DNA from: Anaeramoeba flamelloides
Lineage: Eukaryota > Metamonada > Anaeramoebidae
Assembly (NCBI GenBank): GCA_027625915.1
Contig: JANTQA010000026.1
Location: forward strand, 6,510,001 to 6,574,000
Direction: 5' to 3'
Length of the DNA: 64,000 nt
This document shows, in pieces, positions 1-11,034 of the stretch; the first letter of the stretch is position 1, and each line of letters starts with the position of its first letter. Position numbers and translations under genes: made by a program. The notes below the pieces were generated by a model. That model was given only the letters and a program-made list of their open reading frames with translations. It was not told where the DNA came from and made no database searches.

Positions 1-796
1 GTAATGGTTCATCAAATGCAGTCACTCTTTGTTTTGTGCATTCTTAAATAAAAAAAAAAAAAAAAAAATCAAAAAAAAAAATAAAAGAAGACAAGTTATA
101 AAATGAGAAAAAATTGGATGGTTGGAAAGAAGGAAAAAATTAAAAATCAAAAATAAAAAAAAAGAGAGTGTTTTGGGGTTATTGTGTTCAGTTTTTGTTT
201 GCTAGTCAAGTTTTTGAAATTAAGTTTTGAAAAAAGCTTGCAAAAAAAAGAACATAATATTTCTTTTTTGTTTTTTTGTTTTTTCAAGAAAAAAATAGAA
301 AACAATAAAAAAATACCAAGAAAAAAAAAAAAAAAAATTATTGTACCAATTAAATGTTTTCCAATTGTTAATTGATCTTGTGCTTGAAGGGTTGTAATTT
401 TTTCTGCAAATTCTCTCATTAAAGGACGAGAATCAATTAAAGGGATTTGATCATCAGCAATATGGCTAATGATTTCTTTAAGTGCATCTAAATTTTTTTT
501 TTCAAGTTGGGTGTTAAGAAGTTTTGAATACTCGGTGGCTCTGTCTTTTTGTTCGTCAAGTCCAGAAATGTTTTTTAATTCTTTTTCGATCGCTTTTGAA
601 AAATAAAAGTTTTGATTGGTTCGGTTTTAATTTCAAAAGAAAACGAAACAAAAACGAAAACATACATAAAGAGAAAGAGAAAGAGAAAAAGAAAAAGAAA
701 CAGAAAAAAAAAAGACAATATGTTAATTTAATAGAAACACCAACAATAAGGAAGGGAAAAAGTCTTTGGTTTTGTGATAAGTGAATGCTTACACAT
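1..796 (-). CDS. CSN4: COP9 signalosome subunit 4 (CSN4), N-terminal part, runs off window
   Basis: CSN4 is a PCI-domain scaffold subunit of the COP9 signalosome, which removes NEDD8 from cullins. I read three exons on the minus strand. Exon 1 codes only ATG plus T (796-793) before a GTAAGC donor. Exon 2 spans 592-347, from a TTTTCAAAAG acceptor to a GTACAA donor. Exon 3 starts at 42, after ATTTAAG, and leaves the window. The phases fit (T+CG, then G+AA) and give a protein starting MSIEKELKNISGLDEQ. The following helices (EYSKLLNTQLEKKNLDALKE, then PLIDSRPLMREFAEKI and QRVTAFDEP) match the spacing and character of the start of CSN4, where KYRQILEK, the LVISRQLLTDF region and PRVISFEEQ occur. 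Recognition is by remembered similarity. Another PCI protein such as RPN5 is less likely. The first intron is 200 bp and the second about 304 bp; both are poly-T/A rich. Confidence 0.6.
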
Positions 797-2052
797 TTAA
801 AGGGAAGAAGAATCAAAATAAAAAGATTTATTTGGGTATGAAAAGTAAAAAAATGATTTGTGACAATTTTTGAACAAATTTTAATAAATTGTTGTTTTGT
901 TTTTTCTAGAATATTTTTACGATTTGTTTTATGGAGGAATAATAATTTTTCTTGAAATGATCATATCTTCAAGATACAATACAAAATAATTTTCGATATA
1001 CTGCTATTGTTTGCTTAGAGGAAATAATTTTTAACATTTGATAAAAAAAATTGCAATAGGGAAAAAAAGTTCGAAACACAGTTTTGATTGAAAACCTTAA
1101 TAGAACCTGAAAACGTAAAGTAAAATCAATTAATTGAAGACACACATTAACTTTAAAGAATAATTCATTAATTTATTCGCACTTGAATCAACAAAAAATT
1201 AAGTATCTACTTTCTGATCCAAATTGTTCTAGAGTGGTTTTAGAGATCTTCAAAAATTATTTAATTTTTTGAACAAATTTTTAATAATAAATCAATCAAG
1301 GAAAAAAACTCCATACAAAAAGGTGGTATTAAAAAAACTATTATTGTGTTTCGTCCACCTTTTTATCTTTAATAATTTATTTTTTCTTTTATTAATTGAT
1401 CTTACCTTTCATTTTCAGTTTCTATTAAGGTTTTCAATCAAAAGTTGTTTTGAACTTTTTTACTAATCACTTTTTTTTCCAAATGGCAAATTCATTCTTA
1501 TGTATCATAAAATTATCCCTTTTCAAATATAGGATTGAAAAAAACCCTTGACATAAAAATAATTCCAAATATTCATTATTAGTTGTTAATAAGAGGAGAA
1601 TTAAAAATCAAATCATGACTCATATTTTCTTCACAATCATTACTTCATTTATGTTTTTTCTTTTTCAACCCGAATTTTCAAAGAAGTGGGTAACAGTTTG
1701 TAACCTATATTTGAAAAAGGATGATGTAAAGGGAATATGAAGTGAAAAATGTTTCCTATTTATTATTCAAAACAAGTAGGAGATCAAAACGGACATTCTT
1801 GTTTTTCTTAATCTGGGATCCTAAGAATTTGAGTTTTTCAATTTTTAAGAAAATCTATTGATTAATTAGTTTTATTTCAGATGGGGTATCAAAATTTCTT
1901 TGATGTGTAGTATTCAACTTATTTCTTATTTGCTCTTCAAAGTCCAATTATATAAAATAATTGATATTTGAAAAAAATGTTTGGCCCCTTTGACAGAAAC
2001 ATATTTTACATTTCATATTATATTGTCTCTTTATTTCCTTTTACAAATCAAA
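797..2052. repeat. AT-rich intergenic stretch with two small foldback repeats
   Basis: No gene is visible. About 1070-1145 and 1390-1460 are inverted copies of one another, sharing the core GATTGAAAACCTTAATAGAA, and enclose about 245 bp; this looks like a small foldback element. A second, weaker inverted pair shares CCTTTTTCAAATATAGG, at about 1514-1535 and 1706-1729. The remainder is AT-rich sequence with no coding signal. Confidence 0.5.
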
Positions 2053-3119
2053 TATAAACCCCATTCAAAAAATTTCTACAAACCCAAAATCAAAAATAGG
2101 CAAAAAAAACCCTCTTTTATTGTATTTTTCCAATATATGATAAAACCACATTTAAGTTACAGAGTATTTAAACCCCAATTCAAAATTTTTAACACACCAA
2201 AATTCGATTTGTGAAAAAAAAAACTTATTTGACCACTTCTCGAAGATTTACCAAATTAGAACCATTCACTAATTGAAATGTTAACACCTTTTTATAAAAT
2301 AAAATACTCACAAAACAATAAATAAATAATTATCAATACAAATAAATCATGGGTGTGTTAAAAATTTTGGAGAGAGCAAAACAAAAAAATACATTAGTAA
2401 ATTTGTTTAAATTCTATTAGGAATATTGATCGATCAAATGGTTAGATACTACCAACTAATTTTATTCGAGTTCTTCTATTTGAAACAACTTGACTTTAAC
2501 ATAATATAAGCCTTGTAGAAAAATTTTGATCCAACGAAGCAAATTACATAATTCAAAAAATGAAATGAAAACAAAAACTAAAAGATGAAAAAATGATTTT
2601 CATATTTTACAAAAATCAAAATTATCTCCAATTTCAATGAAATTGTATTGTTGTGATTGTTTGGAACGTTTTAGCTGTGTGGAAAATTTTGAATTTTAGT
2701 TTATGTTTTAATAGTTCAACATTTTAATCCAAATAAAAGAAAAAAATATAAAACTCAAAAATAAAAACAGGTGTGTCCAAAATAATGAAACGAGCGGAAC
2801 AAAAAATGTATTGGCAAATTTGTTGAAATTTCACCAATAATTGTTGATCGATCAAATGATAAGATACCATCTACCAATTGTATGTTATTTTCCAATTTAA
2901 CAAACTCAACACTTACCTTCTATCAAACATTGAAAACAATTTCACGATCTAACAAAACAGATTACGTAACTGCAAAAAAGGAAATGAAAACAAAACAAAA
3001 AAGACAAAAAATGAAAATGTTTGTAAAATCAAAATTCTTTCCAAATTGAATTTAAAGTGAAGTAATGATGTTCTTTCCATTGTTTAAACTGTGTCCAAAT
3101 TTTTGGAATCTAGTTTATT
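2053..3119. mobile_element. Inverted-repeat MITE, family T3 subfamily A, split by a nested insertion
   Basis: The left end (AAACCCCATTC then acaaacccaaaatc) and the right end (GTGTCCAAATTTTTGGAAT then CTAGTTTATT) are approximate inverted repeats. The interior carries the family signature TTGATCGATCAAATGATAAG and the block GTGTGTCCAAAATAATGAAA. The same layout recurs at 26200, 41484, 43988 and 57181. This copy is split near its left third by a 537-bp subfamily B element (2168-2704). It has no coding capacity, so it is presumably moved in trans by a DNA transposase that is not in this window. Confidence 0.7.
2168..2704. mobile_element. T3 subfamily B MITE nested inside the subfamily A copy
   Basis: It starts TTAAACCCCAATTC and ends GAATTTTAGTTTAT, which are inverse of each other apart from a few bases. 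The internal signature is GGAGAGAGCAAAACAAAAAA, followed by ATTGATCGATCAAATGG. The flanking sequence on both sides continues the outer subfamily A element, so this insertion is the later event. A second subfamily B copy lies at 5973-6493. Confidence 0.7.
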
Positions 3120-3365
3120 AATCCGTTACCTAAAGTTTATTAAAGTTATGGTATCGATAGAACACTCATGAAATTGTTTGATAACTATAAGTTGATCAAC
3201 TTATTTAGAAAAAAAAATAGAGTTTGATAGAGGTTTTTCTATGAATTCAGGCAATAGTGTTTTTTATTCTTGTTTTTGATAAGATATTATTTTGAACAAG
3301 TTTAATTTAATTAATCATAACTTTAATAAGTATATAGTTCGAATTTTCAGAGTTTGATCCATAAC
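3117..3365 (+). mobile_element. Decayed internal fragment of the 489-bp T1 MITE
   Basis: The order of blocks (ACCTAAAGT, AAAGTTATGGTATCGATAGA, ACTCATGAAATTG, TTGATCAACTT, TTTTGAACAAG, AATCATAACTTTAATAAGT) follows the interior of the T1 elements at 10278 and 40690. The CCGGAC-bearing termini are absent. It is an older and truncated relative. Confidence 0.5.
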
Positions 3366-3535
3366 AAAAAAAAATAATTAATCAATTAGAGTCGATTTCC
3401 TTATATTTATAATCAATAATGATTACATAACTTATTTTCTTGTTAATAATATTTTTTTTAATTACAACAATAAAAAACCTGTATAGAAAGCATGTAATCT
3501 ATGTTTCAAAATATATTCGTGTTTTTTTTCTTTTA

Positions 3536-5876
3536 ATTCCAATAAAATATCCTGCTCGTTACCCAACAGTATATATGAGTTAAAACCAATTTTGAAAAAT
3601 AAAATCCTGGATATTTTCAGTGAACGTTTAAATTATGAGTGAAATTTGCTTATTTTTTGGTAATATATTCTCAATTTTTTAGTAATATTTTATTTCAAAT
3701 TTGTGGGGATTGTGTACCTTAAAATTAATTTTATTTTTTAATAAAATTTCAAATTTGATCTGTTCATTTATTACAATTTATTCTTTAGGAAAAGAACTGA
3801 AAGTCACCAAAACTTTGAATTGGATTTGTTTTATTGTTGGTTTCTTTGAAGCGGATTTAATTTGCAAGTCTTTCTCGAAAAAAAGGATCATTCTTTTTAT
3901 TTTGTAACATTGGCTTACTTTTCAACAGGTTGTTTGTTTGGCAACAAGTATATTTCTGTGTTCAACAAATAAACTGTGATTTCGGTTTGTTGAAAAACTC
4001 AAGATACAACAAAGTCGAATGTTTTCAAAAGACTTTATCATTCTTAATTACTTTTGTACATTTATTTTCTAATTCGTAATCGAAATTTTCATTTCAATTC
4101 CCAATATACCGACAAAAGTAATAAAATGAGAAATTCCCAAAGTTTTTCATCAAATCAAAAGAAAATGATATTTTTCAAAATTTAATTACGTTTCCTTCTC
4201 TCTCTTTGGGATAAAATGGGAATTGGTATTGACGAAATAATCCATACTTTGAGAACATGAGATTACAATCAAACCACTCTTTAAATTCTCTACAAAGTTC
4301 TATTATACCTCATTTAAAATTAAAAGTTGTATCTACAATGTGCTGTTGATTATTAAAAACAGTTTTTCAAATTTACAAATCATTTTTTTTTATTTTGCTT
4401 TGTTATAATTTTAAACAACCTTTTACTAATTATTTTTTTTTTTTTTTTTATTTTAATTATTTGTTTTTTATTACAGATGTTAGCTTTAAAAGATTTTTAC
4501 CAATATTATAATTCTTGTTAAAAATTCCTTCTGTGTTTTTTTTACACTTCAAGATCTATATTTTTATCTTTTTCTCCAGATTCTTCTTGCTTTATTTTTT
4601 TCTTTTCTTGTTTTTTCGATTCTTTTTTTATTCTATCCTTGAATTTTTGAAACGATGACAATTCATTTTTTATTAAGTTTCAAACTTGTCTGAGCGTTTT
4701 ATGATGAAAAATTTCTCTGATCAAAAATTCTTGATACTTTAATGATCTTTTATTTATTTTTCTTTTTTATTCTTCGTTTTTTAAAAAAAGCAAAAACAAA
4801 AGTGATTTTTTTCTCTTTATGCTATATAAGTCTACCTTTATAAACGCAAACTCTCGTGTTACGTTTCGATATTTTGAAATAACGAGGTATTCACAAATGT
4901 ATAAGACTTGTTCCATCGTAAAGAAACATTCTTTGGATCCTTTTTTTTTTTTTCTTTTTTTTGGTTTGGTTCATAAGGAATCTTTTTATTTGGGTGAAAT
5001 TCAGACTGTTTTTGAAAAAACTCCTTAGAAGGGTAAAATCAATAAGGTACATAAAACTTACAAGTCACTTTTTCTTTTTCGGGTTACTAGTTTGATTAAT
5101 AAAAAGAAAAAACATTCACCCACCAAGATGAAATTTCACTCAATATCTCTTTCAAATTACTTGGCTGTTAAAACCAAACTATACCAATTCCAATTTTGTC
5201 TCAAATAGAGAAAAGGAAACGTAATTAAATTTTGAAAAATATCATTTTCTTTTGATTTGATGAAAAACTTTGGGAATTTCTCATTTTATTACTTTTGTCG
5301 GTATATTGGGAATTGAAATGAAAATTTCGATTACGAATTAGAAAATAAATGTACAAAAGTAATTAAGAATGATAAAGTCTTTTGAAAACATTCGACTTTG
5401 TTGTATCTTGAGTTTTTCAACAAACCGAAATCACAGTTTATTTGTTGAACACAGAAATATACTTGTTGCCAAACAAACAACCTGTTGAAAAAGTAAGCCA
5501 ATGTTACAAAATAAAAAGAATGATCCTTTTTTTTCGAGAAAGACTTGCAAATTAAATCCGCTTCAAAGAAACCAACAATAAAACAAATCCAATTCAAAGT
5601 TTTGGTGACTTTCAGTTCTTTTCCTAAAGAATAAATTGTAATAAATGAACAGATCAAATTTGAAATTTTATTAAAAAATAAAATTAATTTTAAGGTACAC
5701 AATCCCCACAAATTTGAAATAAAATATTACTAAAAAATTGAGAATAAATTACAAAAAATAAGCAAATTTCACTCATACTTTAAACGTCACTGTAAATATC
5801 CAGGATTTTATTTTTCAAAATTGATTTTAACTCATATACAATGTTGGGTAACGAATTAGATGTTCTATTGAAATTA
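3536..5876. mobile_element. 2.3-kb element with ~690-bp inverted terminal arms
   Basis: About 3536-4230 and 5180-5876 are inverted copies with only scattered differences, so the same open frame reads outward-in from both arms (plus strand from 3701, minus strand from 5711). The arms begin near CGTTACCCAACA and end near TTTAATTACGTTTCC. The roughly 950-bp spacer holds minus-strand coding-like sequence, including a basic lysine/glutamate-rich C-terminus near 4555-4720. The long arms with a short, decayed coding spacer fit a foldback-type DNA transposon derivative. The family is not identified and it looks broken. The two arms being much alike implies either a young insertion or gene conversion between arms. 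Confidence 0.6.
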
Positions 5877-5972
5877 TTTTGAAAAAAAAATCAAGTGTTT
5901 TTTTTTTTTTTTTGAGATGTCAATAGTATTAAAAAAATAAAATATGACAATTTCAAGTTAAACAAAATGATA

Positions 5973-6493
5973 ACTAAACCCCAACTCAAAATTATAAACA
6001 CACCAAAATTTGATTTGTAAAAAAAAAAAAAAAAACTCACTTAATCAATACAAGAAGAAATACCACATTAGAACCATTTACTAATTGAAATGTAAACATT
6101 TTTATACAAATATCAAGACTCACAAAACAAAAAATAAATAATTATCAAAATAAATAAATCAAGGATGTGTTAAAAATTATGGAGAGAGCAAAACAAAAAA
6201 ATACATTAGTAAATTTGTTGAAATTCAATTAGGAATATTGATCGATCAAAGGCTAGATACTACCAACTAATTTTATTCGAGTTCTTCTATTTGGAACATC
6301 TCAACTTTAATCTAATATTAATTGTTGAAAAAAAAATTGATCGAACGAAACGAGTTAGGTAATTCAAAAAATGAAATAAAAAAAAAAACCAAAAGATTAA
6401 AAACTGATTTTTATATTTTATGAAAATCAAATTGTATTATTGTGATTGTTTTGAAAATTTTATCTATGTGGAAAATTTTGAATTTTAGTTTAT
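5973..6493. mobile_element. T3 subfamily B MITE, second copy
   Basis: It starts ACTAAACCCCAACTC and ends TTGAATTTTAGTTTATA. Inside it carries GGAGAGAGCAAAACAAAAAA and TATTGATCGATCAAAGG, as in the nested copy at 2168-2704. It is about 15 bp shorter because of small internal losses. It sits about 100 bp beyond the right arm of the long inverted-repeat element. Confidence 0.65.
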
Positions 6494-7204
6494 AATTACC
6501 ATTTCAATTTTATTAATAAATTTTATTAATATAATTACAATTTTTCCAGTACTTAAAAATCTTGAGGTTATAATTTTTATTGTTTTACAAGTTGTACTAT
6601 GATTTTTAAAAGTTTCTAGTCAAGAAAAAAAGGTATTTTTGGGGTAAAGCTTTTAAATAAAATTGAAAGAGAATTTTAATTTAATTCAACTTTGAGATAT
6701 TTATTTGTATTGGAGGCAACTAATAGTTTTTAAGACATTCCGATTATCTGGAAAAACTGAATCGGGTAGAAAAATTACTCTTGATAAATATCTACCGCCT
6801 TATTTTTTCCCGAGTTCAAGATAATCGATCAAAAGGTATTAATTTTACTCAATTTCGATAACTTCTAGAATAACCTAACAAAAGTTTACCACAAGTTTTA
6901 TCAAGTGTCTTGGAGTATCTATGTTTATTTTTTAAATTTCAGTTTATTTCAAAATTTAAAATAAAAACTAACCCAAAAATCAAATCAAAAAAGTTTTTTT
7001 TTCAATTATTATTAATATCTCTTTCTTTTATATTCAAAATAATCGTACGCCCATTTAAAAGATATTTATTTAATTTAAATTACTTTTATAAGTAATAAAA
7101 TAACCCGGAAGGTGTGAAGAAATTTTTTTATAAATTTAAATTAAGTCTATTAACATATAGATTCGAAAATTTTAAGGATGAAATAATATATATATATATA
7201 AACT
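6494..7204. other. AT-rich intergenic sequence, one hairpin
   Basis: I see no gene. One imperfect inverted pair, CGATTATCTGG (about 6742) and CAAGATAATCG (about 6818), could form a hairpin about 90 bases long. A short TA run lies near 7188-7200. Confidence 0.3.
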
Positions 7205-7815
7205 ATTTTTCATAAATTTTGACTCACTTTATATGGTTAATGGGAGTTGTTTTGAGGGTTTATTCCAGTATTATTTACAAAAAAATAATTTCAAATTTTT
7301 GGGATTAGAATCATTTTTTCTAATTTTGCAAATTTTAGTTTTGCTTTTTTCAAATTTTTGTTTTTCTTGTGTTTTTCTTTTTCTTTTTTTTTGAAAAATT
7401 TTTCAATTTCTTTTTTTTTTCTTTTTTTTTGATTTCTTTTTTTTTTTTGCAAAAAGATCATGTGGAAAAAAAAAGAGATATTCGAAAAGAAAAATAATCA
7501 CTATCAAAATTTTGACTATATAGTGTCTTTGAAAATGGATTAAATTATTCATAAAAAATCTTGTTTTTCAACTTTTTTTCAGTGAAAGTTCAGTAATAAA
7601 AAATACGTAATGCTCATTTCATAAATTGTGACTCACTTTTTTTTAGTTTAGGGTTTTATTGTTTTTTTAATTTTTAATATATAAGGCTTTTATATATTTA
7701 GAATGACTTAAAAGTGAATTAAAAATCATATTTAGTTATTAATTGTTCTTGAATACTAAAGGATATTTTTTTTTTTTCGTTTATTATTTCAGGTGAGTCA
7801 AAATTTTTGAAAAAG
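7205..7815. mobile_element. Inverted-repeat element, family T5, copy 1
   Basis: The left end reads ATAAATTTTGACTCAC and the right end, reversed, reads CAAAAATTTTGACTCAC. A further copy of the terminal motif (TAAATTGTGACTCAC) lies inside near 7622. A long poly-pyrimidine tract occupies 7340-7450. The same order of blocks, ending in TTGAATACTAAAGGATAT and TTATTTCAG, recurs at 55301-55933. It has no coding capacity. Confidence 0.6.
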
Positions 7816-8274
7816 AGTTTATATATAAATTCTCAGATTAATTAATATATTACTTGAAGATATAAAATAAATAGAAAAAAAACAATTCTTATTGACAAAA
7901 CAGAATTTAAAATCGAAAATAAGAAAATTTCTGTAAATTAAAATAAAATTAAATTAAGAAATAAATTAGAAAAATTATCCCTTCCTTATTTTGAAAAAAT
8001 AATAGTATTTAATTAACAAATAGATAATAAAAGTAACTTACAAAAAAAGAAAAAATTGAAATAAAAAAAGAAAAATATAGATACACATATAACATGGTAT
8101 CCAATTTGACAGGTTGAAAGTGCCATTCGGGGTTTTAAAAAATTAAAAGAATGCAGTAAACCTTTAATTCTACTTATTTTTTTGAATCTTGGAAAACTTC
8201 AATTGGTTTTTTTAAATGCAGTAATAAAAAAAATAATAAATTTTCTTTTAATTTCTAAAATTATTAAAAAAAAA
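7816..8274. other. AT-rich intergenic sequence
   Basis: No gene or confident repeat is visible here. The right part, from about 8115, may already belong to the LINE copy that follows, because an imperfect hairpin (AAATTAAAAGAA near 8137, TTCTTTTAATTT near 8242) sits where other LINE copies also carry one. Confidence 0.3.
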
Positions 8275-8760
8275 TAGTCACTTGACTCCACTCTATATCA
8301 CTTTATGAACACACCCCAAAATAATATTTTACAATAATTAAAAATCAAAATTATTTATTTAAACTCCAAAGATATCGGATTTATCCTTCGTGATCAACAA
8401 TTCTAAAATTCAGGTGATTTAATATTTGCCTAAATAGATATCATTATGTAATTTAAAAAAAAATTCAAATAAATTTTTCCCCTTATGTTTAAAATATTAA
8501 CAAAAGGAAATTATAAAAAATATTAGATCATTTTTTATGGGTATATCCCCCCTATAAAAAAATCTATTAATATTTCAAAATAAATTAAAAGAAATCAATC
8601 TTAATGACTTAATTTTAAAAACAAGATAGTTTGAAATTATTTTCATGAATTAATAATCCCTGTATACAAGTTTAAATTTCTGAAAGGGAATTTAAGTATA
8701 AGGACAAATAGAGTATACTAGTACTTCTTCGATAATAATAATAAGAAATCAATTTAAAAA
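8275..8760 (+). mobile_element. LINE 3' segment, copy 1 (decayed)
   Basis: The segment from CACTTGACTCCACT through to ACTTCTTCGATAATAATAATA matches, block by block, the copies at 15990-16490 (plus) and at 33700 and 34905 (minus). In the better copies this stretch encodes a C-terminal region with a Cys-x2-Cys zinc-binding motif typical of non-LTR retrotransposons. This copy is full of stops. The 3' end is a short (ATA)n-like tail. Confidence 0.55.
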
Positions 8761-10277
8761 TTTTTTTGGTTATAAATAGATAAAAAAAAAACTTATTGAA
8801 AAAACACATTTTTCAAATAAAATTATATAATATCATAAAAAATTATTTTTTATTAAAGATTTAGTATTAAAGAATAGGATTTATAAGAAGTGAAGTATTA
8901 AAAAATTGAAAAATTAGCAATTTTTATTTTTTTTTTTTTTGAAAAATATTTTTCAAGATCGTGATGTGTTGTTTGCTTTGTGTATCCAGTTTTTTTATTT
9001 ACAATAAGATATTGTTTTTTAATTGTTAACACATAATAATGTATTATAAACTTAAATAGTTTTGGATTTAATTCAAATCTATGATCAGTAATATCGTTTA
9101 CTAGCCAATAATAATGTATTTTACTTTTTGAATTCTTTATCATTGGTGATATTACATTAAATCAAATCGATGGTCCAATATTCGATTATCATTGTGTTTT
9201 TATTTCTTTAAACTGTTCAGAAAATCACCCCTTGTTTATTTGTTCCAAAATTAACCTCTGCAATTTTGGGTATTTTGATTTACTTTTCAATTTTTGCCCT
9301 ACTCATAGTACAATTTAAAAAAGAAAAAAATATAGCAAATCATTATTTTTCAATTATAAAATATAACTTTCCATTAAGTTATTATTAGTTCACCAAAATA
9401 ATATATAAAGAAAAAAAAAATACAAAATAACTAGAAAATAGAAATTATCATCAATTTCACAGAAAAGTCTCTTTGTAAAATTGAAGAAAAATACCAAAAT
9501 GAAGAAATTATTTTTTTTAATACATTATCCAAAAATCAGACTAGTTTTTGTTCTGGATCTTTTTCATTCGTCTGTTTTTTTTTTTTGGACTAGATTAAAA
9601 AAATTTTCCAAAAATTTTTATTTTGAAATAAATAAAACAAAAATTAAATGATCCATTTTTAATTGCGTTTTTTAGATCACATCCCAAAAGTTAGAAATAT
9701 TATATTTTTTTAGACTACAACTCTGATATAATTAAACTAGATTCAAAGGTTTAGTAATATCCCAGATTCACAGAATAATGATTATTATTTTTGTAGGGAT
9801 ATATTTTGGAAACCAAAAACTATCAAAAAAAGGAAATTTTACAAATACTTTGGGTTAAAAATGATTATTGTCTAAACCCAAGAAAGGATCCCTAAATTTT
9901 ATGGTTGACGAACATTATCTTTATGGCTGAAAATACAGTAATTGAATTAAAATAATACTAGGTCAAGAAATCAAGTTTTGTTTTAATTTTAAGGTTTTTT
10001 TTTCGAAATGTAGTTATTTATTACAAAGAACTATTACTTAATCATAATGAAAAATTACCTTGAAAAGTTTCAATAATTAAAATCCTCTCATAATTTTTAT
10101 TTCCCACTCATATGAACATGTTCTTGAGTTGATGATAATGATATAAATATAATTGAAGATAAGTTAGAAATCAAGAGAGGCAAAAGCGTCAAATAGGCTT
10201 TTCAAATTTTACATTTTATTTTCAAGTGTTTTGAAAAGTTATTGGATCAATGAATATTTTTTTTGATCTTCATTTTA
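8761..10277. other. AT-rich sequence, possible extension of the LINE-related repeat
   Basis: Blocks after the LINE tail (ATAATATCATAAAAA near 8830, TTTTTAATTGCGTTTTT near 9655) recur in the same order after the copy at 16490 (to about 16860), so the repeated unit may be longer than the LINE end. A minus-strand frame of 81 codons at 9143-8898 has ordinary amino-acid composition but I do not recognise it. Nothing else is interpretable. Confidence 0.3.
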
Positions 10278-10766
10278 TAGTAGGGAAAAAAATACCGGAC
10301 ATGAAAAAAATCCCGGACAAGATTTTTAATTGTGGGTATTAGTAAAATTTTTGTCTAATTTCAATCAAATCCTTATTATAAATAACCAATTTTTTTATGA
10401 GATTAGTAATAAACCTACCTAAAGTCCACCAAAGTAAGGTGTCTATAGAATACTCGAGTAATTGCTTGATAGCCATATGTTGATCAACTTTTTTTGAAAA
10501 ATAATCCAGTTTTATTGAGGTTTACTAGAGTTTGGAAAATGATAATTTTTCTTCTTGTTTTTTGATTGATTGAATGGTGTTTTGAACAAGTGTGATTTCA
10601 TTAATCATCATTCTAATAAGTGTGGGAGTTATAATTGAAAAAGTTCGATTCTTAAAAAAAGGAATTTGATTGTAAATAAATGAAATTACACAATAATTTT
10701 ACTAATATTCACAATTAAAAATCTTGTCCGGGATTTTTTTCATGTCCGGTATTTTTTTCACTACTC
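10278..10766. mobile_element. T1 MITE, copy 1 (489 bp)
   Basis: Both ends are long, nearly perfect inverted repeats of about 70 bp, starting TAGTAGGGAAAAAAATACC on the left and, reversed, GAGTAGTGAAAAAAATACC on the right. Both continue through CCGGACATG and CCCGGACAAG. TA lies before the left end. The right flank here is TTAA, whereas copy 2 has a clean TA on both sides. There is no ORF. The TA target and compact size suggest mobilisation by a Tc1/mariner-type transposase. Confidence 0.85.
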
Positions 10767-11034
10767 TTAAAACCCAAAATAACCGAAAATTTGAAATATT
10801 TTGTGATTCCTTCAAAAGATATTCATTTAAACATTTTTTTCTATTTACAACATTGGATTTTAGTTCTCATAGAAGATAAAATTCTGTTAGTCCTTAACAA
10901 TTTAATATTTTGCCTTCCATAATCTTTTTTCATATTTTATCTCTTCACAAAGACTTTACCCGAAACTTATACCTTCCTTAACCCAGTTTATTTCTTGAAT
11001 TTCAAAAGGAAAACCTATGAAAAATATAGCAAAA
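10767..11034. other. Short AT-rich spacer
   Basis: Nothing recognisable between the T1 MITE and the tandem repeat. Confidence 0.3.

Noticed and set aside
184-420. Poly-Phe/Lys frames within the CSN4 introns and elsewhere
   Set aside because: They are translations of homopolymer A/T tracts on either strand and overlap introns, so they are not genes.
4680-4700. Reassigned stop codon (TGA read as Trp)
   Set aside because: An in-frame TGA in the coding-like spacer of the inverted-repeat element prompted the idea, but that element is decayed and clear host genes use TGG for Trp and end normally with TAA or TAG.
5331-5711. LAGLIDADG-type homing endonuclease in the arms of the long inverted-repeat element
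   Set aside because: The string WICFIVGFFEAD is suggestive, but the required glycine/acidic pattern and the rest of the fold are not convincing. A profile search would be needed.
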